This document shows positions 20,377 through 29,236 of a stretch of DNA of 64,000 bases, piece by piece. Below the pieces are notes generated by a model that saw only the letters and a program-made list of their open reading frames with translations, was not told the origin of the DNA and made no database searches. Source of the DNA: Tridacna crocea (lineage: Eukaryota; Mollusca; Bivalvia; Cardiida; Cardiidae); assembly GCA_943736015.1 (NCBI GenBank), contig OX031060.1:950001-1014000 (forward strand), written 5' to 3'. How positions within the stretch are numbered: the first letter of the stretch is position 1; every line of letters begins with the position of its first letter. The translations under genes were made by a program, and so were the position numbers.

Positions 20377-20654
20377 TTAACCCTTTCCCAAATGACAGAT
20401 TTTAGACTTCCAAACTGAAAGATTTTGAAGAAGACACTTTCAAATTTGATATAAATGGCAGAAAGTTCTTCAAATGGGTAGAAAACACTGTGGGAAAAGG
20501 AGAATTCGCTGGTAACCAGCATTTTTTTCTTTGCCCACAACATTTTCTGCTCTATCAAAGACATAAATCATCAATTTAGCAACATTCATTTTGTCTTGTG
20601 CAAATGCTTTTAATTTGGACAAGTCTAAAATTCTGTCATTGGGTAATGGGTTAA
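20377..20654. mobile_element. TTAA foldback MITE, symmetric form (two identical-type arms)
   Basis: The left part is the minus-type left half (TTAACCCTTTCCCAAATGAC...), the right part is the plus-type right half (...ctgcaaatgcttttaatttgg to gtaatgggttaa). Both arms therefore derive from the same half of the element, so nearly the whole 278 bp can fold. It sits inside the hAT-type element. Confidence 0.7.
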
Positions 20655-21024
20655 TCAACTCTACAGCTTGATACTATGAATTTGTTTAAATGTGTAGGAA
20701 ACATCTCACACATACTTCATGCACTCTCTTAATCATTTAAATCTGTAATCCTAAACATTGATATACCAATCATTTGTCATCTTCATACAAGCTGGCCTCC
20801 AAATTAGTCTTAGAAAAAATATAAATAAATATCAAAGAAATATCTTTATAAGTACATATATTTGAAAAATTATACTATAAAAGGGCCAAATTGCCCATTT
20901 CTGGACTTGACAGGTTATAAATTTCATTTAAGGACGGTGCTGATTTGACTTCTTGTCATGTACGTTTAACAGATCGAGGCCGTTTTGACTAGGGGCCGAC
21001 TTCATATTTGGTCAGTTTGACCTA

Positions 21025-21264
21025 TTAAAATTGATTGATATTTATCTTGATATACTTTATGCCATGATTGCATAGTCTGTACACTGTCGAGATTTCTATT
21101 TTTATGACCTTGTCCCACTCCTTTGTTCGTGGAAACCCAAAATATTTCCACACGGGGAACTTGAATTTTGCCGGTGGACTAACAAGCTCGTCTGACATTT
21201 TGCGGGAAATACGAGCGACTCCTTTACAGCATGTCGCTGTATTAAATGTTAAACCTGTACACAA
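21025..21264 (-). pseudogene. BED zinc-finger remnant of hAT transposase
   Basis: The reading contains MSDELVSPPAKFKFPVWKYF followed by GFPRTKEWDK. S/KxxVWKYFGF is the opening of BED-type zinc fingers in hAT (ZBED-like) transposases, but the following C-x2-C and H..H ligands are missing, as the frame changes to unrelated residues. It is about 79 residues against 500-700 for a full transposase. It lies inside the 20180-21628 element. Broken and probably not translated. Confidence 0.55.
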
Positions 21265-21744
21265 TGACGATAAATAGATAAAAACTTTTATTTCTTAAAT
21301 TCTTATAATTAATATTTAGAATAAAAAACCTATTTTCAATTGTTTTCAATTCCATTTCGTGTAGTTTACGACATATTGTGCCATAAAGCGTCATACAAAC
21401 CTCTCGGAGTTGTTTCTCTTTTAATCATTGTTTACATCTACATAAAATTGCCGAGATTTGTTCTTCAGGCAAAACTTTGTTGAATTTGATTGAGGTGTAA
21501 GCATTCCGGATTATTTATGAATGTTGTATTCGCCAATATTCGGTTCTCGGACAGACGAATACGATACGTATTCGCCGGGAAAAAAATATTCGGTGCACCG
21601 AATATTCGAGTGTATCGTTACAGCTCTAATTTCAGTTATACCACAGTGGCAAGTGCAACTATCAATGCTTTCCTGGAGTATCATTTATCAGTACTCTGCA
21701 GATAGTTTTCTTTCCAAGCCACTAGCTGCTTTCCCACACAACCA

Positions 21745-21885
21745 TCATTTTGTTCCCAGCCGGGTAGAAAACATTGTGGTAAAAAGGAGAAAATGCTGGT
21801 TACCAGCATTTTCTCCTTTTTCCACAATGTTTCCCAAGGCTTTTACCTCAGGTTCGTAAAACCAGGAATTGTTTAGTAAAGGGTA
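21745..21885 (-). mobile_element. TTAA foldback MITE, right part
   Basis: Starts at ccgggtagaaaacattgtgg and ends tagtaaagggta; its left third is missing. Confidence 0.7.
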
Positions 21886-22025
21886 TCAGCAAGACGGTAT
21901 CAACCCACATTAGTCTGGGCAGTCCATACTGGTTGTAAACTTTTGCTTTTTGTAAATTTTCTGCATGTACAAGGCCCTTTCTACCACATGAAACTGTGGC
22001 AATATGAACAATTGCTTGTTAACCA

Positions 22026-22478
22026 TTAACCCTTTACAGTATGATGTTGATTGTTAACAACCCTGGGAAAGAAAACTTTTGAAAACATTGTGGGAAAAGG
22101 AGAAAATGCTGGCAACCAGCATTTTCTCCTTTTCCCACAGTGTTTTCTACCCTATCAATGAAAGATTTCCCCATTTAACCCATTACCACACAATCCCTAC
22201 TTTTGACACCCCTGAGAAAGAAGCCTTTTGAAAACACTGTGAGAAAAGGAGAAAATACTGGTAACCAGCATTTTCGCTTTTTCCCCCAGTGTTTTCTATT
22301 TTTCCCAAACCAAATTTTAATTTTTCAGTTACCTTTACTATATCGTCTGCAAATGCTTTCTATTTGGACCAGTCTAAAATTTTCTTGTGTGGTAAAGAGT
22401 TAACTCACATTGAAATTGTCGCCTGAAACTGCTCTCAATTTGGACCAGGTTAAAATTTTGTTGTCTGGTAAAGGGTTG
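22026..22478 (+). mobile_element. TTAA foldback MITE split by a nested copy
   Basis: The outer left part with a full hairpin (22026-22178) and the right part (22404-22478, ctcacattgaaattgtcgcc to gtaaagggttga) are separated by the copy at 22175-22403. Confidence 0.85.
22175..22403 (+). mobile_element. TTAA foldback MITE nested in another copy
   Basis: Exactly 229 bp with TTAA at both ends, same orientation as its host. Arms are of the CACTGTG / CAGTG type with several mismatches. Confidence 0.88.
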
Positions 22479-22514
22479 AGCAAACAGTCTACTGTTTTAA
22501 TGCTTTTGTTGTTT

Positions 22515-22681
22515 ATAGTGTTTAGAAAAACAATGTTTGAAAAAGAGACTGTGCTGGTAACTTGGCTTTTTTCCTTTTCCAACAATGCTTTCTACCCTTT
22601 CAAAGATAACTTGCATCATTTTGGCTTCTTTATTGTTTGCAAAAGCCCTCATTGTGGAAAAGTGTAAAGTTTTGTTGTTAA
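22515..22681 (+). mobile_element. TTAA foldback MITE, decayed
   Basis: Hairpin remnants (aaaacaatgtttgaaaaaga ... tccttttccaacaatgcttt) and an end near ttgttgttaa shared with the next copy. Confidence 0.55.
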
Positions 22682-22910
22682 CTCTTTCCCAAAACAAGCC
22701 CTGTTTTTTTTTTTGTGTCTGCACTATAAGTCTTTAGAAAACACTGTGGGAAAAGGAGAAATTGCTCGTAACGAGCAATTTCTCCTTTTCCCACAGTGTT
22801 TTTTTAGCCTATCAGAAAACTTTCTGCCATTCTCATCTAATTCAAAATTGTCATCTGCAAACCCTTTTAGTTTGGGAAAATCTAAAATTTGTCATTTGGG
22901 AAAGGGTTAA
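22678..22910 (+). mobile_element. TTAA foldback MITE with variant hairpin tip
   Basis: 233 bp. The hairpin is perfect but its tip reads attgctcgtaacgagcaat instead of atgctggtaaccagcat: both arms changed together. Confidence 0.88.
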
Positions 22911-22941
22911 GTGAACAAGTTAAACTCAGCTGAGCAATAAG

Positions 22942-23160
22942 TTCAACTGTTTACCAAACAATCCTTTGTTTAAACAACCATGAGAGATAATCCCTTGGAA
23001 AACATTGTGGAAAAAGGAAAAAGTGCTGGTAACCAGCATTTTCTACTTTTTTCACATTGCTTCCCATCCAATCAAAGCCAATTTACATCATTTGATCCAC
23101 AGTTAAATTGTCCTTCGCAATTGCTATGGATAAAGTTCTGCCAGTCTTATTAAGAGTTAA
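22942..23160 (+). mobile_element. TTAA foldback MITE
   Basis: 219 bp; left end TCAA, right TTAA; arms decayed at several places. Confidence 0.78.
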
Positions 23161-23387
23161 AAGTTATATAAACATAATTTGATACACATCATCAAGCAAA
23201 TTCTTAATTTCATAAGCTTTGTTTTACTTTCTCACTATTTGAAAGTACATTTAATATTTTTTCACCTCTTCGGAGCAAAAAACAACTTAATGGGGGAAGT
23301 CAGTTTTACACAAGCTATAGTTTCAAGGCACATCCAATGGACTAAACCATCATTTTTACTCCAGCTCCTTTTCCCCTACATTTGCCT

Positions 23388-23510
23388 TTGACCAAACAAT
23401 CCTAGGTATTTAGGCCTTTTGAACATTGTGGGAAAAGGAGGAAATGCTGGTAACCAGCATTTTCTCCTTTTCCAACAATGTTTTCTTCTCTATCAAAGAA
23501 AACATAGAAT
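23388..23510 (+). mobile_element. TTAA foldback MITE, left part with hairpin
   Basis: Starts gaccaaacaatcctagg and ends soon after the hairpin (cttctctatcaaagaaaaca). Confidence 0.7.
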
Positions 23511-23744
23511 TCAAATGCATACAATTTTGGTGAGGATGAGCTGTATTGCAAGAATCCCATTTAGGTGCTCTATCCCTAACATTTTTCTGCTAGGAACTTT
23601 CACAAATTCAAAATCAGCAATTTTTGCTTTTAATGTTCACACCATCTCTGACGCCATGAACTGGCATTTTGAAAATACTATGGAAAAAGTATCTATCCCT
23701 TGTATAATATAATACAAAAATGTAATTTCTTTTCCTTTCCAAAC

Positions 23745-23960
23745 AGTCTTTTGTGGCTCAGCCATAAATTGTTAGACATATAACCTGATGGTCTTTGGGT
23801 GTGAGCCCCACTGTAAACACTGGATTTTCTGTCTAAGTGCCCTTTGGCAAGGCAATTCAGAAAACTAGCCTAGTACTGGCAAAACAGTTATTATACCGTA
23901 GTAAGAGTACAGTCAACATGATAATACCGAAATAATGTTGAAAGTGGCGTAAACCACCAT
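23745..23960 (+). mobile_element. SINE-like repeat
   Basis: It has a tggctcagccataaattg head with a gggtgtgagcccc B-box-like block, then 'gccctttggcaaggcaat' and a tail 'ataatgttgaaagtggcgt'. Related tails occur at 57770-57905 and 61868-62084. It is probably a tRNA-derived SINE. Confidence 0.55.
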
Positions 23961-24106
23961 TCAATGAATCAATCTTCCAGTTCAGCATTTCTCCTTCTTG
24001 TCACATGTACAAGCATGTGAGGTGTTGTAAAACAGCCAGTATAGTCAATCATAGTTTTAACACCACAATTACAGTTTAGTTATATCACCAAACTTGGTTA
24101 ATTTAG

Positions 24107-24334
24107 TTTACCCCTTTCCAAAATTACAAGTTTCAGACTCTTCTAAACTAAAAACATTTGTAAATATCAATTTCAAAAAATTGGTAGAATAAGCTAGAGT
24201 TCTTTCATGGGGTAGAAAACATTGTGGGAAAAGGAGAAATGCTGGTTTCCCAGCATTTCTCCTTTTCTCACAATGTTTTCAGAAATCTTCTATGTTAGGG
24301 TCATTAAACCTCTGAAATGTGCGATAAATGTTAA
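24107..24334 (-). mobile_element. TTAA foldback MITE, hairpin with matched deletion
   Basis: 228 bp. Both arms lack the same A (gagaaatgc against gcatttctc), so the hairpin stays paired. Confidence 0.82.
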
Positions 24335-24761
24335 ACAAAGTTATGATTTACATAATTTATCCCTTGACCATTTTTTACAACAAAGATGCCCCTTGGGCAA
24401 GAGTAAATCACGATCAGGCTGCATAAAATGTGCAGTCTGATCTTTCATGTGTGCTGACCACTTTGCCAAAAGACATTCTGGTACAAAAGGAACCTTGCAA
24501 TTACAGTTATTAGGGTCTTTCACCGAAAAACTGAAAATGCTTGTTACATTTTTTTGGACTCGACAGGTAAAAATTCTTGCAAAAAAACACCCATACCTCA
24601 GTGAAATTAGACACATTTTAAAATATCTAAAATTAAAACATCACAGAATGCAACTTTTGTGTGTGTGTGTGTTTTTTTCCCCAAATAAATGGTTGAATGG
24701 TTTGATAAAAAAATAAAATGATCAATCATCCACGATGTATGTAAAATTTCAGTGTATAAAG

Positions 24762-24960
24762 TTATCTCTTCACCACATAACAAAACTTTAGACTTGCCAA
24801 AATTAAAAGTATTTTCAGGCAACAACATAAATGTGGCTGAAAAATTGAATTTCATTTGGGGAAGGAAAGAAAACATTGTGGGAAAGGGAGAAAATGCCTT
24901 CAAAAAGACTTCTTTCTCAGGCTTGTTAATAATTGGGATTGTGTAATAATTACAAGTTAA
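24762..24960 (-). mobile_element. TTAA foldback MITE missing the second hairpin arm
   Basis: It goes from gggaaagggagaaaatgc directly to cttcaaaaagacttctttct; the loop and second arm are deleted. Confidence 0.75.
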
Positions 24961-25185
24961 AAATAGACTTTAATAATTTTGATAAAAAACGGATGTGCAC
25001 ACCTTGATGTGACGTTTTAAACTGCTATTTTTGGTTTTGAAGATTAAGGCAAATAAAGATTGACACGTAGATACTTATAAAAGTCTTGATAACTATGTGT
25101 TATGAAACCAATAGAAAGTTACAAAATTTAATAACTTCACATTACCTGCATAACAACAGTGCATATCTAAATATAATTTTACATA

Positions 25186-25456
25186 TTAACCCATTACCAC
25201 ACAATCCCGACTTTTGACAACCATGAGAAAGAAGCCTTTAGAAAACATTGTGGGAAAATGAGAAAATGCTGTTTACCAGCATTTTCTTCTTTTCCTACAA
25301 TGTTTTCTACTCTGAGAAAATGCTGGTAACCAGCATTTTCTTCTTTTCCCACAATGTTTTCTACTTTCCACAAAGCAAATTTCAAATTTTCAGTCTGGTC
25401 CGCTAATGCTTTCCATCTGAACAAGTCTAAATTATTGTCTCTTGGTAACGAGTTAA
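25186..25456 (+). mobile_element. TTAA foldback MITE with duplicated hairpin
   Basis: 271 bp. After the hairpin, a second ctgagaaaatgctggtaacc hairpin and a second caatgttttctact follow. Its right TTAA is shared with the next copy. Confidence 0.82.
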
Positions 25457-25670
25457 ATCTTTACCAAACAAGAGATTTGAGTCCATTTTGAAAGCCTTTG
25501 CAGACAATCAGTATGGCTAGGATTATAAGATTTGGCTGTAAAAGATTCGAAATTATTGTTGGAAAAGGAGAAAATGCTGGTTACCAGGATTTTCTCCTTT
25601 TCCTACAATGTTTTCACAAGGCTTCTTTCTCAGGGTTATCAAAATTCAGGATTGTGTGGAATAAGTTTGA
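25453..25670 (-). mobile_element. TTAA foldback MITE, middle of a chain
   Basis: Minus copy ending gtttga, where a decayed plus copy (25667-25795) begins. Confidence 0.75.
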
Positions 25671-26022
25671 TTCCTTTACCACATAATTCTGAGGCCTAAC
25701 TTGGAAAAAGATGGGCATTTTTTAAAAGTTGTAGGAAAAGGAGATAATGCTGGTGGCCAGCATTTTCTCCTTTCTCCATATTGCTGTTTATCCTTTCACC
25801 CTTGACCATACAGTGACGACTTTTGACAACCTGTGGAAAGAAGCCTTGTGAAAACACTGTGGGAAAAGGAGAAAATGCTGGTAAACAGCATTTTCTCCTT
25901 TTCCCACAGTGTTTTCTACCCTATCACTAAACAATTGCACTGTTTGAGCCAAACTGATATTGTCGTCTGCAAATGCTTTTAATTTGGACAGGGCTAAAAT
26001 TTAGTCGTGTGGAAAAGGTTGA
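25667..26022 (+). mobile_element. Two TTAA foldback MITEs, decayed then intact
   Basis: 25667-25795 is a short copy with a tggtggccag hairpin centre. 25795-26022 is a near-full copy with a CACTGTGGG / CCCACAGTG hairpin and a TTGA right end. Confidence 0.72.
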
Positions 26023-26034
26023 AAAGATACTAGT

Positions 26035-26212
26035 ACTTTCTATCATCTAAGCCAGCTTTTGTTTATGTCTACTCTTACAAACAAAGTAGAGATACTTTCT
26101 ATCATCTAAGCCAGCTTTTGTTTATGTCTACTCTTACAAACAAAGTAGAGATACTTTCTATCATCTAAGCCAGCTTTTGTTTATGTCTATTCTTACGAAC
26201 AAAATCTGTTAC
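26035..26212. repeat. 60-bp tandem triplication
   Basis: Three nearly identical units of 59-60 bp starting actttctatcatctaagcc at about 26035, 26095 and 26154. The third runs straight into the SINE, so the array is an amplification of the SINE edge. Confidence 0.8.
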
Positions 26213-26405
26213 AAAGAAACAAATGAACAAATGCATGGCAGAATTACTAGAACCGGGCAAGATTCGAACCTAAGAACGCCCAGATGAAAGGCCAAAACCT
26301 TAACTACTGCGCTAAAGAGACATCTCCCTAACACATTTGTTAGGTATTGTATTTAAATCTGGACTAAGCCATGCATGAAGGAGTGGTCTCCCCTAACACA
26401 CACCC
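26160..26405 (-). mobile_element. tRNA-headed SINE, uninterrupted copy
   Basis: It contains caagattcgaacctaag (B-box complement) and ttaactactgcgctaaa (A-box complement). The downstream tail ttaggtattgtatttaaatc is shared with the split copy at 12196-12895. Not a tRNA gene: the cloverleaf pairing is not kept. Confidence 0.7.
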
Positions 26406-26410
26406 CTCTA

Positions 26411-26450
26411 AACCCTTTACCCCATAAGGCATTTCTATGGTATCTCTAAA
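26411..26450 (+). mobile_element. Second-subfamily TTAA MITE, end fragment
   Basis: ccctttaccccataaggcat followed by ttctatggtatctctaa, then a break; only the left terminus. It ends about 16 bp from the PRDM4 exon 6 donor. Confidence 0.7.
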
Positions 26451-26466
26451 TTCATCAATAGTTTAC

Positions 26467-26585
26467 CTGATAGGGATTAAAGCCCCTAACTTGCAGTTTG
26501 TACTGGTCTATTTTGACATGCTCTCTCACACCTATCACTGGTCCAAATCTGGTCCTTTCATTGATGCATTCCTTACACCACACCC
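26467..26585 (-). CDS. PRDM4: PRDM4-like protein, exon 6 (first half of PR domain)
   Basis: Short 119-nt exon between gttacag and cag|gtaaac. It must start in phase 1 and end in phase 0 to join exons 5 and 7, and does both exactly. The translation begins GVWCKECINERTRFGPVIGV, aligned with the GVW.GE.I...T.FGPLIG opening of vertebrate PRDM4 PR domains, including the GP.xG motif. Only short matching stretches support it, but phase, order and motif leave little doubt. Confidence 0.85.
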
Positions 26586-27151
26586 CTGTAACAATAGCAA
26601 AATGTGAATAACAGTCAGACCAGCATTGGCGATCACTTATGTACAGCGACCACCTGTTCTATACCACAGATTTAGCCCTTTACGAAATAATCCTGTGTTT
26701 CGACAACCATGAAAATAAATGCTTCCGAAAACATTGTGAGAATAGGGTAAAATGCTGGTCAGCAGCATTTTCTCCTTTCCTTGTGATGTTTTTTTTTATC
26801 TTTTCAAAACATGAAAATCCTTTGGGCTACATTAGATTTGTCACATGTTAAGGCATTCACTTTAGTCTGGGCTAAACATAAAAGAATCTGTGGTGGTCAT
26901 CCACTTGTCTTAACCATTTACACAAAAAAAGAGGTTTTAACCATTCTGCAAAAAAAAAAAGGATTTTGAACAAATGCTTTGTTCTCCTTTCCAACAATGT
27001 TTTCCATACTTTCAGAGACAGAAGTCTATAAAAGCTTCCCAAATTGGGTTTATTGACTGCAATGACATTTTTTTTTTTTTCAAAATCTGAGTTAATCTGC
27101 ATTAACTAATACATACATGTATAGAATGTTTCTTTGTATTTGATGATAAAG

Positions 27152-27703
27152 ATAGATCTTGAGAGAGGACCATAGCATCAGTTAATCTTGTAATGACATA
27201 AATATCTTGAGAGGGAACCATAGCATCAGTTCAGCTTGTAATGACATAAATATCTTGAGAGGGAACCATAGCATCAGTTCAGCTTGTAATGACATAAATA
27301 TCTTGAGAGAGAACCATAGCAGCAGTTCAGCTTGTATTGACATAAATATCTTGAGAGAGAACCATAGCAGCAGTTAACCCATTACCACACAATCCCAACT
27401 TTTGATGTCCCTGAGAAAGATGCTTTTGAAAACACTGTGGAAAAAAGGAGAAAATGCTGGTGACCTGCTTTTTCTCCTTTTCCCCCAGTGTTTTCTGCCC
27501 TTCCCACAACAAATTTCAATTTTTCAGTCACCTTTATTTTGTCGTCTGCAAATGCTTTCAATTTGGACTAGTCTAAAATTTTCTTTTGTGGTAAAGAGTT
27601 AAGCTTGTATTGACATAAATATCTTGAGAGAGAACTGAGAGAGAACCATAGTAGGAGTTTAGCTTGTAATGACATAAATATCTTGAGAAAACCGTAGCAT
27701 CAG
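27152..27703. repeat. 48-bp minisatellite, left part
   Basis: Units like cttgagagagaaccatagca followed by gcagttaagcttgtaatgac and ataaatat. About eight units are visible here, interrupted by the TTAA element 27374-27602. The array resumes at 33930 beyond the retrotransposon. Confidence 0.85.
27374..27602 (+). mobile_element. TTAA foldback MITE inside the minisatellite
   Basis: 229 bp. Because the array consensus reads cagcagTTAAgcttgt, the duplicated TTAA at each end of the element can be read directly. Hairpin arms slightly mismatched. Confidence 0.92.
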
Positions 27704-28246
27704 TGTTACGAGTCAGGCGTAACTAGAAAGAAGAAGCCAGCAACAAACGATAACAATTAACAGAATTTATTAACAAAAATATCAAATAAACAGTGACAAT
27801 ATTACAATAGTACAAAACAATACCTAAGACGTTAAATTCAGAAGACAAACTATTCCAGTCTTAATTCCAATCTGATCCTGATCCAAACTGAATGTAATCC
27901 AAGCACACAAAGTAATCCTCACTTTAGTCTAGTCTGATCCAAATCCAAACTGAATATAATCCAAACACAAGATAATCCCCACTGTAGTCTGGCAATCATG
28001 TATTAACTAGTGAACACTGAGATGTAAAAAGCTTTTCCTTTTATAATAACAGAGAAACTTCCAGAAAATTCATGTTAAAATCAGTTGCATAATTTCTAGT
28101 AATCAGATTGTATAAAGGCCTGGAAACTTCCAGCACAATATTCCACAAGAAAGAATCCAGTTCTAAAAATAGTAACAGGGGAAAACCATTCAAAAAATAG
28201 ATACACACATGAACAAAGCTAGGAATAACTGGGTATGTACATAACA
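27704..28246 (-). repeat. 3' LTR of the Gmr1-like element
   Basis: 543 bp, TG...CA ended, preceded on the element strand by the polypurine tract. Same length as the other LTR. Confidence 0.95.
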
Positions 28247-28257
28247 CTTCCCCCCTT
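28247..28257 (-). other. Polypurine tract of the retrotransposon
   Basis: AAGGGGGGAAG on the - strand directly against the 3' LTR, the expected primer for plus-strand DNA synthesis. Confidence 0.85.
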
Positions 28258-28468
28258 GAAAAGAAAAAGAAAGGTTTATGAAATAAATCTTTCTTTTTTG
28301 CAATATTATTTACATACATGTATATGACACTTTAACTTAAGTATACATAGGAAATGACAAACTCAAATATTAACTATTTCAGACTAATGAAAATAGTCAA
28401 GGTAATGAAATTACAATTTAAAAGAAAAACAGTTTAAACTTGATTTAGGGAAAATGACTATTGGAATT

Positions 28469-29236
28469 TCAAACTCTTGAAAGAGCATCTGGTATAATGT
28501 TATCTTTCCCTTTTATGTGTCTTATGTCAAGATTAAACTCTTGAAGCAATAAACTCCACCTCAGTAATCTTTGATTCTTATTCTTAAGTTTGTGTAGAAA
28601 ACTTAAAGGGTTATGATCACTGAATACAACAATTGGTGAAGTTGAAGAGGTTAAATAAACTTCGAACTGCTGGATTGCCAGAATTAAGGCAAGACACTCT
28701 TTTTCTATGGTAGAGTAATTTTTCTGATGTTTGTTAAATTTCTTAGAAAAGTAACAAACTGGGTGATCAATACCATTATTATCTTCTTGTAAAAGAACAG
28801 CACCAATACCAACATCACTTGCATCAACAGCTAATTTGAAACATTTGTCAAAATCAGGTGCCAAGAGAACTGGTGCGCTCTTTAGTATGGCTTTCAGACG
28901 ATCAAATGCATCTTGACATTTGTCATTCCATTTGAACTTTGTGCTTTTCTTAAGTAAATTTGTTAAAGGTTCAGCAATACCCGAGAAATTTTTACAGAAT
29001 TTCCTGTAGTAGCCAGCCATACCAAGAAATCGCATCAGCTGTCTTTTACATTTAGGCACAGGAAACTCAGAGATAGCATTGACTTTAGCTTCTAAAGGTT
29101 TAACTTGACCCTGTCCCACAAGATGTCCTAAAAATGTTACAGTAGCATGACAAAATTCAGTTTTTGCAAGATTCACAGTCAGTTTCGCTTTACTGAGTCT
29201 GTCGAAGAACTTCCTGATTCTTTGAAGGTGGTCACT
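28469..29236 (-). pseudogene. Retrotransposon pol, RT C-terminal part and RNase H
   Basis: Continues the RT frame after the in-frame TAG at 29237-29239. It has the RT thumb/connection wording FLGHLVGQG and MRFLGMAGYYRKF, then RNase H with LAVDASDVGIGAVLLQ, STIEKECLALILAI and VVFSDHNPLSFL, which supply the D-E-D catalytic residues, and the closing HIKGKDNIIPDALSR. It stops at 28469, leaving about 220 bp before the 3' LTR. No domain follows RNase H, because the integrase lies upstream. It could only be made by read-through. Confidence 0.9.

Larger units (their letters stand above)
20180..21628. mobile_element. hAT-type DNA transposon, non-autonomous, 1449 bp
   Basis: Inverted ends tagggctgtaacgataca (left) and its complement tgtatcgttacagctcta (right) agree at 17 of 18 positions; cgaatacgaata / tattcg subterminal repeats lie inside both. 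The flanks ATTTCAGT 20172-20179 and ATTTCAGT 21629-21636 are a perfect 8-bp target duplication, the hAT hallmark. The interior keeps a BED zinc-finger start (21025-21264) but no catalytic region, and carries a TTAA element. It is a deletion derivative that would need a transposase from elsewhere. Confidence 0.85.
20136..21742 (+). repeat. Dispersed repeat ('atttcagttatatcgcggcagcc' family) split by the hAT-type element
   Basis: The left piece (to 20179) and right piece (from 21629) become contiguous with the consensus if the hAT-type element and one copy of its 8-bp duplication are removed. Confidence 0.7.
16315..26466. other. PRDM4 intron 6 (10.2 kb)
   Basis: No coding exon is required: exon 6 ends and exon 7 starts in phase 0. 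The content is repetitive: many TTAA foldback elements, an hAT-type element with a BED remnant (20180-21628), an inverted-repeat unit (18285-18480) that recurs reversed at 51976-52182, a SINE near 23745-23960, and a 60-bp triplication beside another SINE (26035-26405). Confidence 0.75.

Noticed and set aside
20330-20385. A strong - strand donor (AGCCAG|gtaagg) that might end a PRDM4 exon
   Set aside because: The sequence before it is the end of a TTAA element inside the hAT-type insertion, and intron 6 needs no further exon.
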